DNA of 9,662 bases from Gammaproteobacteria bacterium (GTDB lineage Bacteria > Pseudomonadota > Gammaproteobacteria > Xanthomonadales > Xanthomonadaceae), in the NCBI GenBank assembly GCA_026398715.1, contig JAPLSI010000240.1, positions 1 to 9,662 on the forward strand. Direction: 5' to 3'. Below, in pieces: positions 1 to 7,399 of this stretch. The translations under genes were made by a program, and so were the position numbers. Every line of letters begins with the position of its first letter. The stretch's first letter is position 1. The notes beneath the pieces were generated by a model, which was not told the origin of the DNA, ran no database searches, and saw only the letters and a program-made list of their open reading frames with translations.

Positions 1-1220
1 ACAGCATACAACACGCCGCGTCGGCCTTCCTTGGTGGCATACAGCAACATGCTGGCATTGGGGGCGAAACTCGGCGATTCGTCGAGATTTCCCGGCGAAA
101 GCGTCAGCCAGCGGGCACCGCCGCCGAAGCTCTTGTCCAGGATGGCGATCCGGTAGATGTTGCCCGAGCCCTGTGCCATGCCGATCTTCTTGCCGTCGAA
201 TGAGACGGTGGCTCGGGCATTGGATTCGCCCTGGAAGCTGATGCGGCTCGGCTCGCCGCCGGTGGCGGCCACCGAATAGACCTGCGGCTTGCCGGCGCGG
301 TCGGACGTGAACAGCAGCGTGCGGCCGTCAGGCAGCCAGGTGGCCTCGGTATCGATACCGTAGTGGCGGGTGACCTGGGTCAGCGACTTGCTGGCCAGGT
401 CCATCACGTAGATTTCCGGGTTGCCGCCCTTCGACAGGGTCATCGCCAGGCGGCGACCGTCCGGCGAGAACGACGGCGCACCGTTGATGCCCTTGAAGCT
501 GGCCACGACTTCGCGGCCGCCGGTGTTCAGGTCCTGCACGTAGATGGTGGAGTTGCCGCGCTCGAAGCTCACGTAGGCCAGCTTGCGGCCGTCCGGGCTC
601 CAGGCCGGCGACAGCAGCGGCTCGGGCGAGCGCACGATAACCTGCTCGTTCATGCCATCGGAATCGGCGACCTTCAGCATGTAGCGCGTGCCCGGGCCGA
701 GGCCCGTGGCCGTTACGTAGGCAACGCGGGTCCAAAAGGCACCGCGCACGCCCAGGATCTTTTCGTAGATCTCGTCGGCGATCTGGTGGCCGACTTCGCG
801 CATGCTTTTTTCGCGGCCGGGAATCGGCAGGCCCAGCAGTCGCGAGCGCTTGGCCACGTCATACAGGTCGTATTCGACTTGATAGCCGCCGTCCGCCGTA
901 TCGACAATTCGCCCCACCACGATGAAGTCCTGCTTGCGCAGGCGCCAGGCGTCGAAGTCGATTTCGCTGCCGCGGGTCGGTCGCGCCGGCGGCATGTTGG
1001 CCACGGGCAGCGAGCGGAACTGGCCCGAGCGATTCAGGTCGTTGCGGATCACCTCGGACACATCCGTGCCCGGGGCGACGTTGCGGCCCTGGTAGGGCAT
1101 CGGGACGACCGCGATGGGCAAGGACGCCTCGTTGCCGGACACCAGGCCGATGTCCAGGCCCTGGGCTTGCAGGCCGGACGCGGAAAGCATCATCAGCACC
1201 ATCAATAACAGTCGTTTCAT
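1..1220 (-). CDS. tolB: Tol-Pal system periplasmic protein TolB (3' end beyond window)
   Basis: TolB is the periplasmic beta-propeller of the Tol-Pal envelope system; it binds Pal and the TolA C-terminus and helps outer-membrane constriction at division. I read 406 codons without a stop or frameshift before the left edge; the family is usually about 430 residues, so roughly the last 25 to 30 are missing. Residues 1-19 look like a Sec signal peptide (MKRLLLMVLMML, then a likely cut after LQA). The N-terminal domain contains LPIAVVPMPYQG. Propeller repeats follow at about residues 205 (SPDGRKLAYVS), 251 (SPDGRRLAMTL), 294 (LPDGRTLLFTSDR), 337 (SFDGKKIGMA) and 382 (SPSFAPNASMLLY), a spacing of 43-46 that is normal for TolB. 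The start ATG overlaps the tolA stop (ATGA), with AGAGAGGA 9 nt upstream. Identity is very secure; pal is expected next, outside the window. Confidence 0.97.
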   Translation of the reverse strand, partial: MKRLLLMVLMMLSASGLQAQGLDIGLVSGNEASLPIAVVPMPYQGRNVAPGTDVSEVIRNDLNRSGQFRSLPVANMPPARPTRGSEIDFDAWRLRKQDFIVVGRIVDTADGGYQVEYDLYDVAKRSRLLGLPIPGREKSMREVGHQIADEIYEKILGVRGAFWTRVAYVTATGLGPGTRYMLKVADSDGMNEQVIVRSPEPLLSPAWSPDGRKLAYVSFERGNSTIYVQDLNTGGREVVASFKGINGAPSFSPDGRRLAMTLSKGGNPEIYVMDLASKSLTQVTRHYGIDTEATWLPDGRTLLFTSDRAGKPQVYSVAATGGEPSRISFQGESNARATVSFDGKKIGMAQGSGNIYRIAILDKSFGGGARWLTLSPGNLDESPSFAPNASMLLYATKEGRRGVLYA

Positions 1221-2149
1221 CGGGTGCATTCCTCTCTGGGATAACAAAATGTCAGTACGACGACGGGCTCGAACACCGTTTCGAAGCCGGCATAGGGCAT
1301 CGGCATCTTGCGCAGCGCACGGTCGACGAATTCACGTCCCTGTTCATCGTACGGACAACTGATGAACTCGACATTGATGATCTCGCCGCCACGCAATTGC
1401 CTGAAGCGGACTTTGCAATTGGTGAGCTCGGGCGCGCCGATGTGGTTCCAGTTCTGGTCAGCCGTCTGCAGCATGGCAGCCATGTAGATCGCCAGCAGGC
1501 CCTTGTCCTTGCCGCCGCTGCCTGTGTCAGCCGCCGGCCGGGCCGGTGCACGGGGGGGCGCTGCCGCGTCGGCGCTCAGGTCGGCCAGCTGCTGCAGGCG
1601 CTGTTCCTCGCGCTTGGTGCGCTTGGCGGCTTCCTCGCGCTCGCGCTGGATTTCCAGAAGCTGCTCACGCATCCGCTGGCGCCTTTCGGCCACTTGCTGC
1701 CGAAGGATGTCCTCGGTCAGGTCCACCTGTTCCTGGCGCACGCGTTCTTCCTGCTCGCGTTCCAGTCGGCTGGCCTGTTCGGCTGCGACGCGCGAGATGC
1801 GTTCCTGGTCCACGGTATCGGGCTGGTCCTGCGGCGCCTGCGGGGCCGGTTGCAAGGGAACATCGCTGGTCTGCGGAACGGGTTCGGGTAGCGGCTGGGG
1901 CTTGGCCGCAACGGGCTCGGGTTCGGGCTCAGGCTCGACCGGCGTCCTTTCCGAAGCGGCGATGGCCGCCCTCACCCGCGCAAGATCGGCCGCCGATGCC
2001 TGCAATGTGGCTTCGATCGGCTCGCCGACTGCCGACTCGTCCGGCACCGTCATCATGAAGTGCGCACCCAGCCAGAACAGCCCGACCAGGGCCGCATGGA
2101 AGAGCACCGACATTCCGAATGCCCGAAGCTGGTCGGCCGTCGACTCCAT
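1217..2149 (-). CDS. tolA: Cell envelope integrity protein TolA
   Basis: TolA anchors in the inner membrane next to TolQ and TolR and reaches across the periplasm to TolB and Pal. The 310-residue protein shows the three TolA parts: one membrane helix (about 12-33), a long linker, and a C-terminal globular domain (about 217-310, from LLAIYMAAMLQTADQNW). The linker begins with a Glu-Pro-rich stretch (about 69-110, including four EP pairs) and continues as a charged coiled coil (about 115-192) rich in Arg, Glu and Gln rather than the Ala/Lys repeats of E. coli TolA. It is much shorter than E. coli TolA (about 420 residues). The C-terminal domain carries four cysteines (245, 265, 302, 308). The start lies 4 bp after the tolR stop with no clear Shine-Dalgarno sequence, which suggests translational coupling; Met13 is a less likely alternative because it would shorten the cytoplasmic tail to nothing. 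The stop overlaps tolB. Confidence 0.95.
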   Translation of the reverse strand: MESTADQLRAFGMSVLFHAALVGLFWLGAHFMMTVPDESAVGEPIEATLQASAADLARVRAAIAASERTPVEPEPEPEPVAAKPQPLPEPVPQTSDVPLQPAPQAPQDQPDTVDQERISRVAAEQASRLEREQEERVRQEQVDLTEDILRQQVAERRQRMREQLLEIQREREEAAKRTKREEQRLQQLADLSADAAAPPRAPARPAADTGSGGKDKGLLAIYMAAMLQTADQNWNHIGAPELTNCKVRFRQLRGGEIINVEFISCPYDEQGREFVDRALRKMPMPYAGFETVFEPVVVLTFCYPREECTR

Positions 2150-2153
2150 GCGG

Positions 2154-2600
2154 TCAGCGCGACTGCGCCTCGGGCGGCTTGCTCATCAGGCTCATTTTTT
2201 CCACGCCCGCGGCCTGCAGCAAGGTCATCACGTCGTACACCTGCTGGTAGCTGGTCTTCTTGTCGCCGGCCACGAACACGGCAATGTTGGGATTGGTCGC
2301 CACCAGCGAGCGCATTTCCGCATTCAAGTCGGCCAGGCTGACCTTTTTAAGGTTGGCGTCGGGCAATTTCAGCCCGTAGCCGCCCAGCGAATCCACGCTG
2401 ACGATCACCGGGTCCTTCTGGCTGGTGATGCCGCGCGCCTGCGAATCGGGCATGTCGATGTCCACTCCCAGGTTCAACAGCGGCGCCGTGATCATGAAGA
2501 TGATCAGCAGCACCAGCATCCCGTCGATGTAGGGCACGACGTTGATTTCCGATTTCAGCTTTCGGGTACGCAGTCGGCGGGAAAAGGCGGAGGTGGTCAT
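2154..2600 (-). CDS. tolR: Tol-Pal system protein TolR
   Basis: TolR is the ExbD/TolR-family partner of TolQ in the proton-driven motor that energises TolA. The 148-residue protein has a short basic cytoplasmic N-terminus, one membrane helix (about 24-40) with the family signature KSEINVVPYID followed by LVLLIIFMITAP, and a periplasmic domain ending in YQQVYDVMTLLQAAGVEKM. Asp26 is the membrane aspartate equivalent to E. coli TolR Asp23, which is needed for proton use. The residue after it is Gly27, where I remember Val as usual. The length is close to E. coli TolR (142). GAGGAA at 2607-2612 lies 6 nt before the ATG, a good ribosome site that supports this start. It lies 36 bp after tolQ and 4 bp before tolA. 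Confidence 0.97.
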   Translation of the reverse strand: MTTSAFSRRLRTRKLKSEINVVPYIDGMLVLLIIFMITAPLLNLGVDIDMPDSQARGITSQKDPVIVSVDSLGGYGLKLPDANLKKVSLADLNAEMRSLVATNPNIAVFVAGDKKTSYQQVYDVMTLLQAAGVEKMSLMSKPPEAQSR

Positions 2601-2636
2601 GGCAGGTTCCTCAACGGTCGCAAGCGGCGAATGGGG

Positions 2637-3407
2637 TTAACCCTGCTCATCCGTGTGCGATTGCCTTTGCAGGATCGAGGAAAATTCCTCCGCGAAACTT
2701 TCATAACGCACCGACAGGCGCTCGACCCGCGTCGCGAAGCGGTTGTAGGCCCACACCGCGGGAATGGCCGCAAAAAGGCCCATGGCGGTGGCGATCAGCG
2801 CTTCCGAAATACCTGGCGCGACCGTGGCGATGGTCGCCTGCTTGTTGTTGGCCAGGCCGTGGAAGGAAATCATGATGCCGAACACCGTGCCCACCAATCC
2901 CACGTAGGGCGCGGTAGAGCCGACGTTGGCGAGCAATTCCAGGTTGTGTTCCAGGCGGTCGATCTCGCGCGCCAGGGTCGCGCGCATGGCGCGTTGCGCG
3001 CCTTCCAGCTGGCTGCGCGTATCAATGGTGCGGTGCTGCTGGCGCAGCCGGGTGAACTCGCGGAAGCCCGCCTCGAAGATGGCTTCGAGCCCGGTAACCA
3101 CGCGATTGCGCTCGGTCGAGGTGCGGTACAGCGCATTCAGTTCCGCGCCCGACCAGAACCGGCCTTCGAATTCCTCGGCCTCGCGATTGGCCTGGTTGAA
3201 CACGCTGGTCTTCCTGAAGATCACGAACCAGCTCATCACCGAGGCGACCAGCAGCAGGATCATTACCACCAGCACCGGCCAGCTCGCGTGCAGGATCAGG
3301 TCGAGGTAATCGAGCCCGCCCTCGCCAACTGCCACGGCCTGCACGGCGACTTCCGGTGGTGCTGCGGTGGCGGCGGTGGCTGCCAGCATCATCAGGGCAT
3401 CGATCAT
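2637..3407 (-). CDS. tolQ: Tol-Pal system protein TolQ
   Basis: TolQ is the ExbB/TolQ/MotA-family inner-membrane subunit that forms the proton channel with TolR. The 256-residue protein has three membrane segments: about 41-64, about 156-182 and about 200-221. Family motifs are clear: YVGLVGTVFGIM before the second-helix exit and ATVAPGISEALIATAMGL leading into the third helix, then FAAIPAV. Thr174 and Thr207 match the positions of the functional threonines 145 and 178 of E. coli TolQ. The N-terminus before helix 1 is about 26 residues longer than in E. coli (230 residues in all) and Ala-rich. I chose Met at 3407 rather than the longer open frame from 3518 because the ATG overlaps the ybgC stop (ATGA), GGAGAA sits 8 nt upstream, and the extra upstream residues lie inside ybgC. 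Confidence 0.97.
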   Translation of the reverse strand: MIDALMMLAATAATAAPPEVAVQAVAVGEGGLDYLDLILHASWPVLVVMILLLVASVMSWFVIFRKTSVFNQANREAEEFEGRFWSGAELNALYRTSTERNRVVTGLEAIFEAGFREFTRLRQQHRTIDTRSQLEGAQRAMRATLAREIDRLEHNLELLANVGSTAPYVGLVGTVFGIMISFHGLANNKQATIATVAPGISEALIATAMGLFAAIPAVWAYNRFATRVERLSVRYESFAEEFSSILQRQSHTDEQG

Positions 3408-3838
3408 CGGTTGGGTTCTCCGGGAATGGGGTCGGCCAGCATCCACTTGGGCAGGGGACGCGGCTTGAAGGTGGAAGCACGCAGGCAGGCGATGCGCATC
3501 TGCGCACGCAGAAGACAATCATTGTCGCGGAAGAGTTCCTGCGCGACGGTGAAACTGGCCGATCGACGCATCGTTAGCACTACGGTCACCTGCAGCAAAT
3601 CATCCAGTCGCGCCGGTTTCAGGAATTCGATGTTCATGTCGCGCACCGCCAGCACCAGGTCCTCGCCGTCGCGCAGCGATTGCTGGTGGATTCCCAGCGC
3701 GCGCACCCATTCGGTACGGCCGCGCTCGAGGAAATGCAGGTATCGCGCGTGGTAGACCACGCCCCCGGCATCGGTATCTTCCCAGTAGATCCTTATCGGA
3801 AAGCTGAACGGCGCGGCGGAAGCCGGTTCGCTCGTCAT
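3404..3838 (-). CDS. ybgC: Acyl-CoA thioesterase YbgC (Tol-Pal cluster hotdog protein)
   Basis: YbgC is a cytoplasmic hotdog-fold thioesterase of the 4-hydroxybenzoyl-CoA thioesterase type; E. coli YbgC hydrolyses short-chain acyl-CoAs and has been linked to acyl carrier protein and phospholipid enzymes. The 144-residue protein carries the family active-site motif [19 protein letters not shown] at residues 18-36, with Asp23 equivalent to catalytic Asp18 of E. coli YbgC. It also has FLKPARLDD (72-80) and ends with KPRPLPKWM (125-133), like its homologues. It heads the tol cluster, as in many proteobacteria. The start overlaps the ruvB stop (ATGA) and the stop overlaps the tolQ start (ATGA), so it is locked between the ruv and tol groups by translational coupling. 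No strong ribosome site is visible in front of it. The tail is slightly longer than in E. coli (134 residues). Confidence 0.95.
   Translation of the reverse strand: MTSEPASAAPFSFPIRIYWEDTDAGGVVYHARYLHFLERGRTEWVRALGIHQQSLRDGEDLVLAVRDMNIEFLKPARLDDLLQVTVVLTMRRSASFTVAQELFRDNDCLLRAQMRIACLRASTFKPRPLPKWMLADPIPGEPNR
3416..3421 (-). promoter_or_regulatory. Shine-Dalgarno sequence of tolQ
   Basis: GGAGAA on the minus strand lies 8 nt before the ATG at 3407. It decides the tolQ start: the open frame runs on to a Met codon at 3518, but that extension lies within ybgC and translates to a non-TolQ sequence. Confidence 0.75.
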
Positions 3839-4863
3839 TCGAACAGATCCGGCCGACGCGGCGGCTGCAGGCCCAGGTGGGTGTAGGCCTTGTTGGTGGC
3901 CATGCGGCCGCGCGCGCTGCGCACGATGTAACCCTGCTGGATCAGGTAGGGCTCGATCACGTCTTCCAGGGTGCCGCGCTCTTCGCTGAGGGCCGCGGCG
4001 AGCGATTCCACGCCCACCGGGCCGCCTTCGAAATTGTTGATGATCATCCGCAACAGGTTGCGATCGACCTCGTCGAAGCCCTGCGCGTCCACCTGCAGCA
4101 TCAGCATTGCCGCGTCGGCGACTTCTTTGGTGATGTGCCCCCCGGCGCGGACCTGGGCGTAGTCCCGGGCGCGGCGCAGCAGGCGGTTGGCGATTCGCGG
4201 CGTGCCGCGCGAGCGCGTGGCGATTTCCCCGGCGCCTTCGGGCGCGCAGGCAATGTCCAGGATGGAGGCCGACCGGCGCACGATGCGGGTCAGTTCTTCC
4301 GGTGAATAGAACTGCAGGCGCTGCACGATGCCGAACCGGTCGCGCAGGGGACCGGTGAGCAGGCCGGCGCGGGTAGTGGCGCCAACCAGGGTAAAGGGCG
4401 GCAGGTCCAGCTTGATCGACCGGGCAGCCGGGCCTTCGCAGATCATGATGTCGATCTGGAAATCTTCCATCGCCGGGTACAGCACTTCTTCCACCACCGG
4501 CGACAGGCGATGGATCTCGTCGATGAAGAGCACGTCGTGCGGCTGCAGGTTGGTCAGCAAGGCGGCCAGGTCGCCGGCGCGTTCGATCACCGGGCCCGAG
4601 GTCTGGCGAAGGTTTACGCCCATCTCGTGGGCTATCACGTGGGCCAGCGTGGTCTTGCCCAGGCCGGGCGGGCCGAAGATCAGCACGTGGTCCAGCGCTT
4701 CGTTGCGGCGGCGAGCCGCCTCGATGTAGATCTTCAGCTGCTCGCGGACGGTTTCCTGGCCCAGGTATTCATCCAGCCGCTTGGGCCGGATGCTGGCCTC
4801 GACCGCCTCGTCTTCGCGGGTAACGGAACTGGCCAGGACGCGTGTTTCTTCCATGGGGGCCAT
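3835..4863 (-). CDS. ruvB: Holliday junction branch migration ATPase RuvB
   Basis: RuvB is the AAA+ hexameric motor that, loaded by RuvA, drives branch migration of Holliday junctions in recombinational repair. The 342-residue protein has all expected elements: Walker A GPPGLGKT (64-71), Walker B FIDEI (113-117), sensor 1 GATTRAG (161-167), arginine finger Arg174 in GPLRDRFG, and sensor 2 Arg223 in GTPRIANR. The C-terminal winged-helix domain has [13 protein letters not shown] and [10 protein letters not shown]. The length is close to E. coli RuvB (336). Two starts are possible, the ATG at 4863 and a second at 4854 (MEETRV); neither has a clear ribosome site, and the choice adds only three residues. 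It is separated from ruvA by kup. The kup-ruvB gap is 34 bp and is made mostly of a tandem repeat. The stop overlaps ybgC. Confidence 0.97.
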   Translation of the reverse strand: MAPMEETRVLASSVTREDEAVEASIRPKRLDEYLGQETVREQLKIYIEAARRRNEALDHVLIFGPPGLGKTTLAHVIAHEMGVNLRQTSGPVIERAGDLAALLTNLQPHDVLFIDEIHRLSPVVEEVLYPAMEDFQIDIMICEGPAARSIKLDLPPFTLVGATTRAGLLTGPLRDRFGIVQRLQFYSPEELTRIVRRSASILDIACAPEGAGEIATRSRGTPRIANRLLRRARDYAQVRAGGHITKEVADAAMLMLQVDAQGFDEVDRNLLRMIINNFEGGPVGVESLAAALSEERGTLEDVIEPYLIQQGYIVRSARGRMATNKAYTHLGLQPPRRPDLFE

Positions 4864-4867
4864 TATG

Positions 4868-4909
4868 GCTTAGATCGCTGCGCTTAGATCGTTGCGCTCA
4901 GATAGTTAC
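4868..4909 (-). repeat. 14-bp tandem repeat at the kup/ruvB junction, three copies
   Basis: Read on the minus strand the copies are GTAACTATCTGAGC (4909-4896), GCAACGATCTAAGC (4895-4882) and GCAGCGATCTAAGC (4881-4868). The two ruvB-proximal copies differ at one base; the first copy is more diverged and includes the last codons and stop of kup. The array forms nearly the whole intergenic gap. I see no strong hairpin in it. It probably arose by slippage or duplication of the kup 3' end. Confidence 0.9.
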
Positions 4910-6784
4910 CTGGGTGCCCAGTTCCACCAGCCGATTGCCCGGGATGGAGAAGAACTCCGTGGCCGGCGTGGCATTGCGCGACATGATCAGGAAGAGTTTG
5001 TCCCGCCACAGGGCCATGCCCTCGCCGGCAATCGCCGTCAACGACTCGCGGCTGGCGAAGAAGGTCGTGTCCATCGCATCGAAGGCCGGCCCCGGAATCT
5101 TCCAGTTCTTGAGCGCCGCCGGCACGTCGGGGTTCTCCATGTAGCCAAAACGCAGGCTGAGCCGCTGGAATCCACGGCCCAGGTCGCTGTAGGCGATGCG
5201 CTCGCCCTCGTCGGCGCGCGGCACGTTCAAGGTTTCCACGCTGAGCAATACGTTTCGCTCGTGCAGCACCTTGTTGTGCTTGAGGTTATGCAGCAGCGCG
5301 GGCGGCATGTATTCGTTGGACGGGGTCATGAACACCGCCGTGCCCGATACCCGCGCCGGCGGATCCACCATGATCGATTCGACGAAGTGCTCGATCCGCA
5401 GGCTGTCGCGATTGACATGCTCGCGCACCAGGTCGCGGCCATGCCGCCAGGTGCGCATCACGGTGAAGGCCAGGATGCCCAGGGCCACCGGGAACCAGGC
5501 ACCTTCCAGGAACTTCACTGCATTGGCGGACAGCAGCGCGATGTCCACCGTCAGGAACAGGATCGCCATCGGCCAGATGATGCGCGGCGACACCCGCCAC
5601 TTCTGCGACGCCAGGATGATCAACAGGATGGTGTCGATCAGCATGCTGCCAGTCACAGACACGCCATAGGCCGACGCCAGGTTGCTCGAGGTCTGGAAGG
5701 TCACGACCAGGATCATCACCAGCACCAGCAGGATCCGGTTTACCCAGGGCAGGTACACCTGCCCGATCGTTTCGGCTGAGGTATGCACCAGCACCAGGCG
5801 CGGCAGGTAGCCCAACGAAATGGCCTGCCGGGCCAGCGAAAACGCACCCGAGATCACCGCCTGCGAGGCGATGACGGTCGCCAGCGTGGCCAGCCCGATC
5901 ATGGGGAACAGGCCCCAGGTCGGCACCAGCGAGTAGAAGGGATTGTGTGCGGACTCGGGGTTCTCCAGCACCACTGCGCCCTGGCCGAAATAATTCAGCA
6001 GCAAGGCCGGCAAGGCGACGAATATCCAGGCCTTCTTTATGGGAATGCGGCCGAAGTGGCCCATGTCCGCGTACAGGGCTTCGCCGCCGGTCACCGCCAG
6101 CACCACCGCGCCCAAGGCCAGCCAGGCATGCACGCCGTGGTGGATGAAGAACTGGATGGCATAGATGGGGTTGACCGCGGACAACACTTCGGGATTGCGC
6201 AGCACCTGCGCGCCGCCCAACAGCGCCAGGGTGATGAACCAGATCAGCATCACGGGCCCGAAGATCTTGCCGACGCGGTCGGTACCGTGACGCTGGAAAG
6301 CGAACAACACCAGCAGCACGCCCAGCGTGATCGGCACGATGTAGTTGTCCAGCCCGGGCGCGGCCACCTTCAGTCCTTCAACGGCCGACAGCACCGAGAT
6401 GGCCGGTGTAATCACGCTGTCGCCGAAAAACAGCGCCGTGCCGAAGATGCCCAGCAGGCCGATGCCGTAAGTCAGTGGCGAGGCGATCGGCAGGCTGCGC
6501 TGCACCACCGCCATCAGCGCCAGTATGCCGCCTTCGCCGCGGTTGTCGGCGCGCAGGATCACCATCACGTACTTCAGCGTAACAACCAGCATCATCGCCC
6601 AGAACACCAGCGACAGGATGCCAAGCACGTTGGCCGGATCGGGCTGCAAGCCGTACTTCTCGCCGAAGGCTTCCTTCAGCGTGTACAGCGGACTGGTGCC
6701 GATGTCGCCGAACACCACGCCGATGGCGCCGAGCACCAGCGGCCATGATTTGGGAGGCGTCGTTCCCTGAGCTTGTTGTGACAT
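4898..6784 (-). CDS. kup: Low-affinity potassium uptake permease Kup
   Basis: Kup (TrkD) proteins are inner-membrane K+ transporters of the KUP/HAK/KT family, thought to work by K+/H+ symport. The 628-residue protein (E. coli Kup has 622) starts with the family hallmark [20 protein letters not shown] (19-38; Asp27 conserved) and has [11 protein letters not shown] (78-88), [12 protein letters not shown] (119-130), [14 protein letters not shown] (232-245), FGQGA (266-270), [11 protein letters not shown] (306-316) and [14 protein letters not shown] (366-379). About twelve hydrophobic segments span roughly residues 14-445, followed by a cytosolic domain that ends in VELGTQVTI. At residue 122 there is Asp where E. 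coli Kup has Glu116, a common variant. AGGAAG (6793-6798) lies 8 nt before the ATG. It lies 21 bp downstream of ruvA and splits the ruv genes, an arrangement I recall from Xanthomonas relatives. Confidence 0.97.
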   Translation of the reverse strand: MSQQAQGTTPPKSWPLVLGAIGVVFGDIGTSPLYTLKEAFGEKYGLQPDPANVLGILSLVFWAMMLVVTLKYVMVILRADNRGEGGILALMAVVQRSLPIASPLTYGIGLLGIFGTALFFGDSVITPAISVLSAVEGLKVAAPGLDNYIVPITLGVLLVLFAFQRHGTDRVGKIFGPVMLIWFITLALLGGAQVLRNPEVLSAVNPIYAIQFFIHHGVHAWLALGAVVLAVTGGEALYADMGHFGRIPIKKAWIFVALPALLLNYFGQGAVVLENPESAHNPFYSLVPTWGLFPMIGLATLATVIASQAVISGAFSLARQAISLGYLPRLVLVHTSAETIGQVYLPWVNRILLVLVMILVVTFQTSSNLASAYGVSVTGSMLIDTILLIILASQKWRVSPRIIWPMAILFLTVDIALLSANAVKFLEGAWFPVALGILAFTVMRTWRHGRDLVREHVNRDSLRIEHFVESIMVDPPARVSGTAVFMTPSNEYMPPALLHNLKHNKVLHERNVLLSVETLNVPRADEGERIAYSDLGRGFQRLSLRFGYMENPDVPAALKNWKIPGPAFDAMDTTFFASRESLTAIAGEGMALWRDKLFLIMSRNATPATEFFSIPGNRLVELGTQVTI

Positions 6785-6805
6785 GGGTGCGGCTTCCTGC
6801 CGGCG

Positions 6806-7399
6806 TCAGCCGTTGCGGAGCATGGATTTTAGCGCTTTCCGGATGATGTCTTCGGCACTGTCGCCGGCGGCACCTTCTTTCAGCATCTTGGTAATTTCAG
6901 CGGGCTTGTAGCCCAGTTGTTGCAGGGCGACGCTTGCTTCGGCCACCGGGTCGTTGGGCACGCCCCTGCCGACGATGCTGGCCGGGCCGCCGGTGAAGTC
7001 AGCGGCGCGATCGCGCAACTCGACCACGATGCGCTCGGCCGTCTTCTTGCCGATGCCGGGGATGCGCGTCAGCGCAACCACGTCGCCGGTCTGCACCAGG
7101 CGCGCAAAATCATCGACGCTGGCGCCGGACAGGATGGCCAGCGCGATCTTCGCGCCGATGCCCGTCACTTTCTGCACGTCGCGGAACAAGCGCCGCTCGA
7201 TCTCGCGCATGAAGCCATACAGCGCAACCGAGTCTTCCTTCACCGCATGATGGGTGAACAAGGTGACTTCGCGTCCCACTTCAGGCAGGTCGTAGAAGGT
7301 GGACATGGGCGCTTCCAGTTCATAGCCCACGCCGCCGACATCGATCATCAGCCAGGGCGGCTGCTTGTGTACCAGGATGCCTTTCAGGCGACCGATCAT
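6806..7399 (-). CDS. ruvA: Holliday junction branch migration protein RuvA
   Basis: RuvA is the tetrameric subunit that binds the four-way junction and recruits RuvB. The 197-residue protein (E. coli RuvA has 203) shows the OB-fold N-terminal domain (MIGRLKGIL to about residue 63), two helix-hairpin-helix motifs ([15 protein letters not shown] and [16 protein letters not shown]), a short acidic-poor linker, and the small C-terminal domain that contacts RuvB ([13 protein letters not shown], then [12 protein letters not shown]). The start at 7399 is fixed by the conserved MIGRL N-terminus, by GGAG 6 nt upstream, and by ATGA overlap with the ruvC stop; a longer open frame to 7645 is only a shadow of ruvC. 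It is followed by kup after 21 bp and not by ruvB directly. Confidence 0.97.
   Translation of the reverse strand: MIGRLKGILVHKQPPWLMIDVGGVGYELEAPMSTFYDLPEVGREVTLFTHHAVKEDSVALYGFMREIERRLFRDVQKVTGIGAKIALAILSGASVDDFARLVQTGDVVALTRIPGIGKKTAERIVVELRDRAADFTGGPASIVGRGVPNDPVAEASVALQQLGYKPAEITKMLKEGAAGDSAEDIIRKALKSMLRNG

Noticed and set aside
363..1208. Plus-strand open frame of 281 codons opposite tolB
   Set aside because: It is a shadow of the intact tolB reading frame, rich in Ala, His, Gly and Arg, with no recognisable domain.
3408..3518. N-terminal extension of tolQ to a Met codon at 3518
   Set aside because: It lies inside ybgC, is not TolQ-like, and the start at 3407 has GGAGAA at the right distance.
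1503..3755. A 750-codon open frame on the plus strand across tolA, tolR, tolQ and ybgC
   Set aside because: It runs antisense to four well-supported genes, changes register relative to them, and translates to a Ser/Arg/His-rich sequence without domains. Such frames are expected where G+C-rich genes avoid TTA, CTA and TCA codons.
4892..6748. Two plus-strand open frames (4892-5779 and 5783-6748) opposite kup
   Set aside because: They mirror the kup coding sequence and give His/Gln/Arg-rich low-complexity translations.
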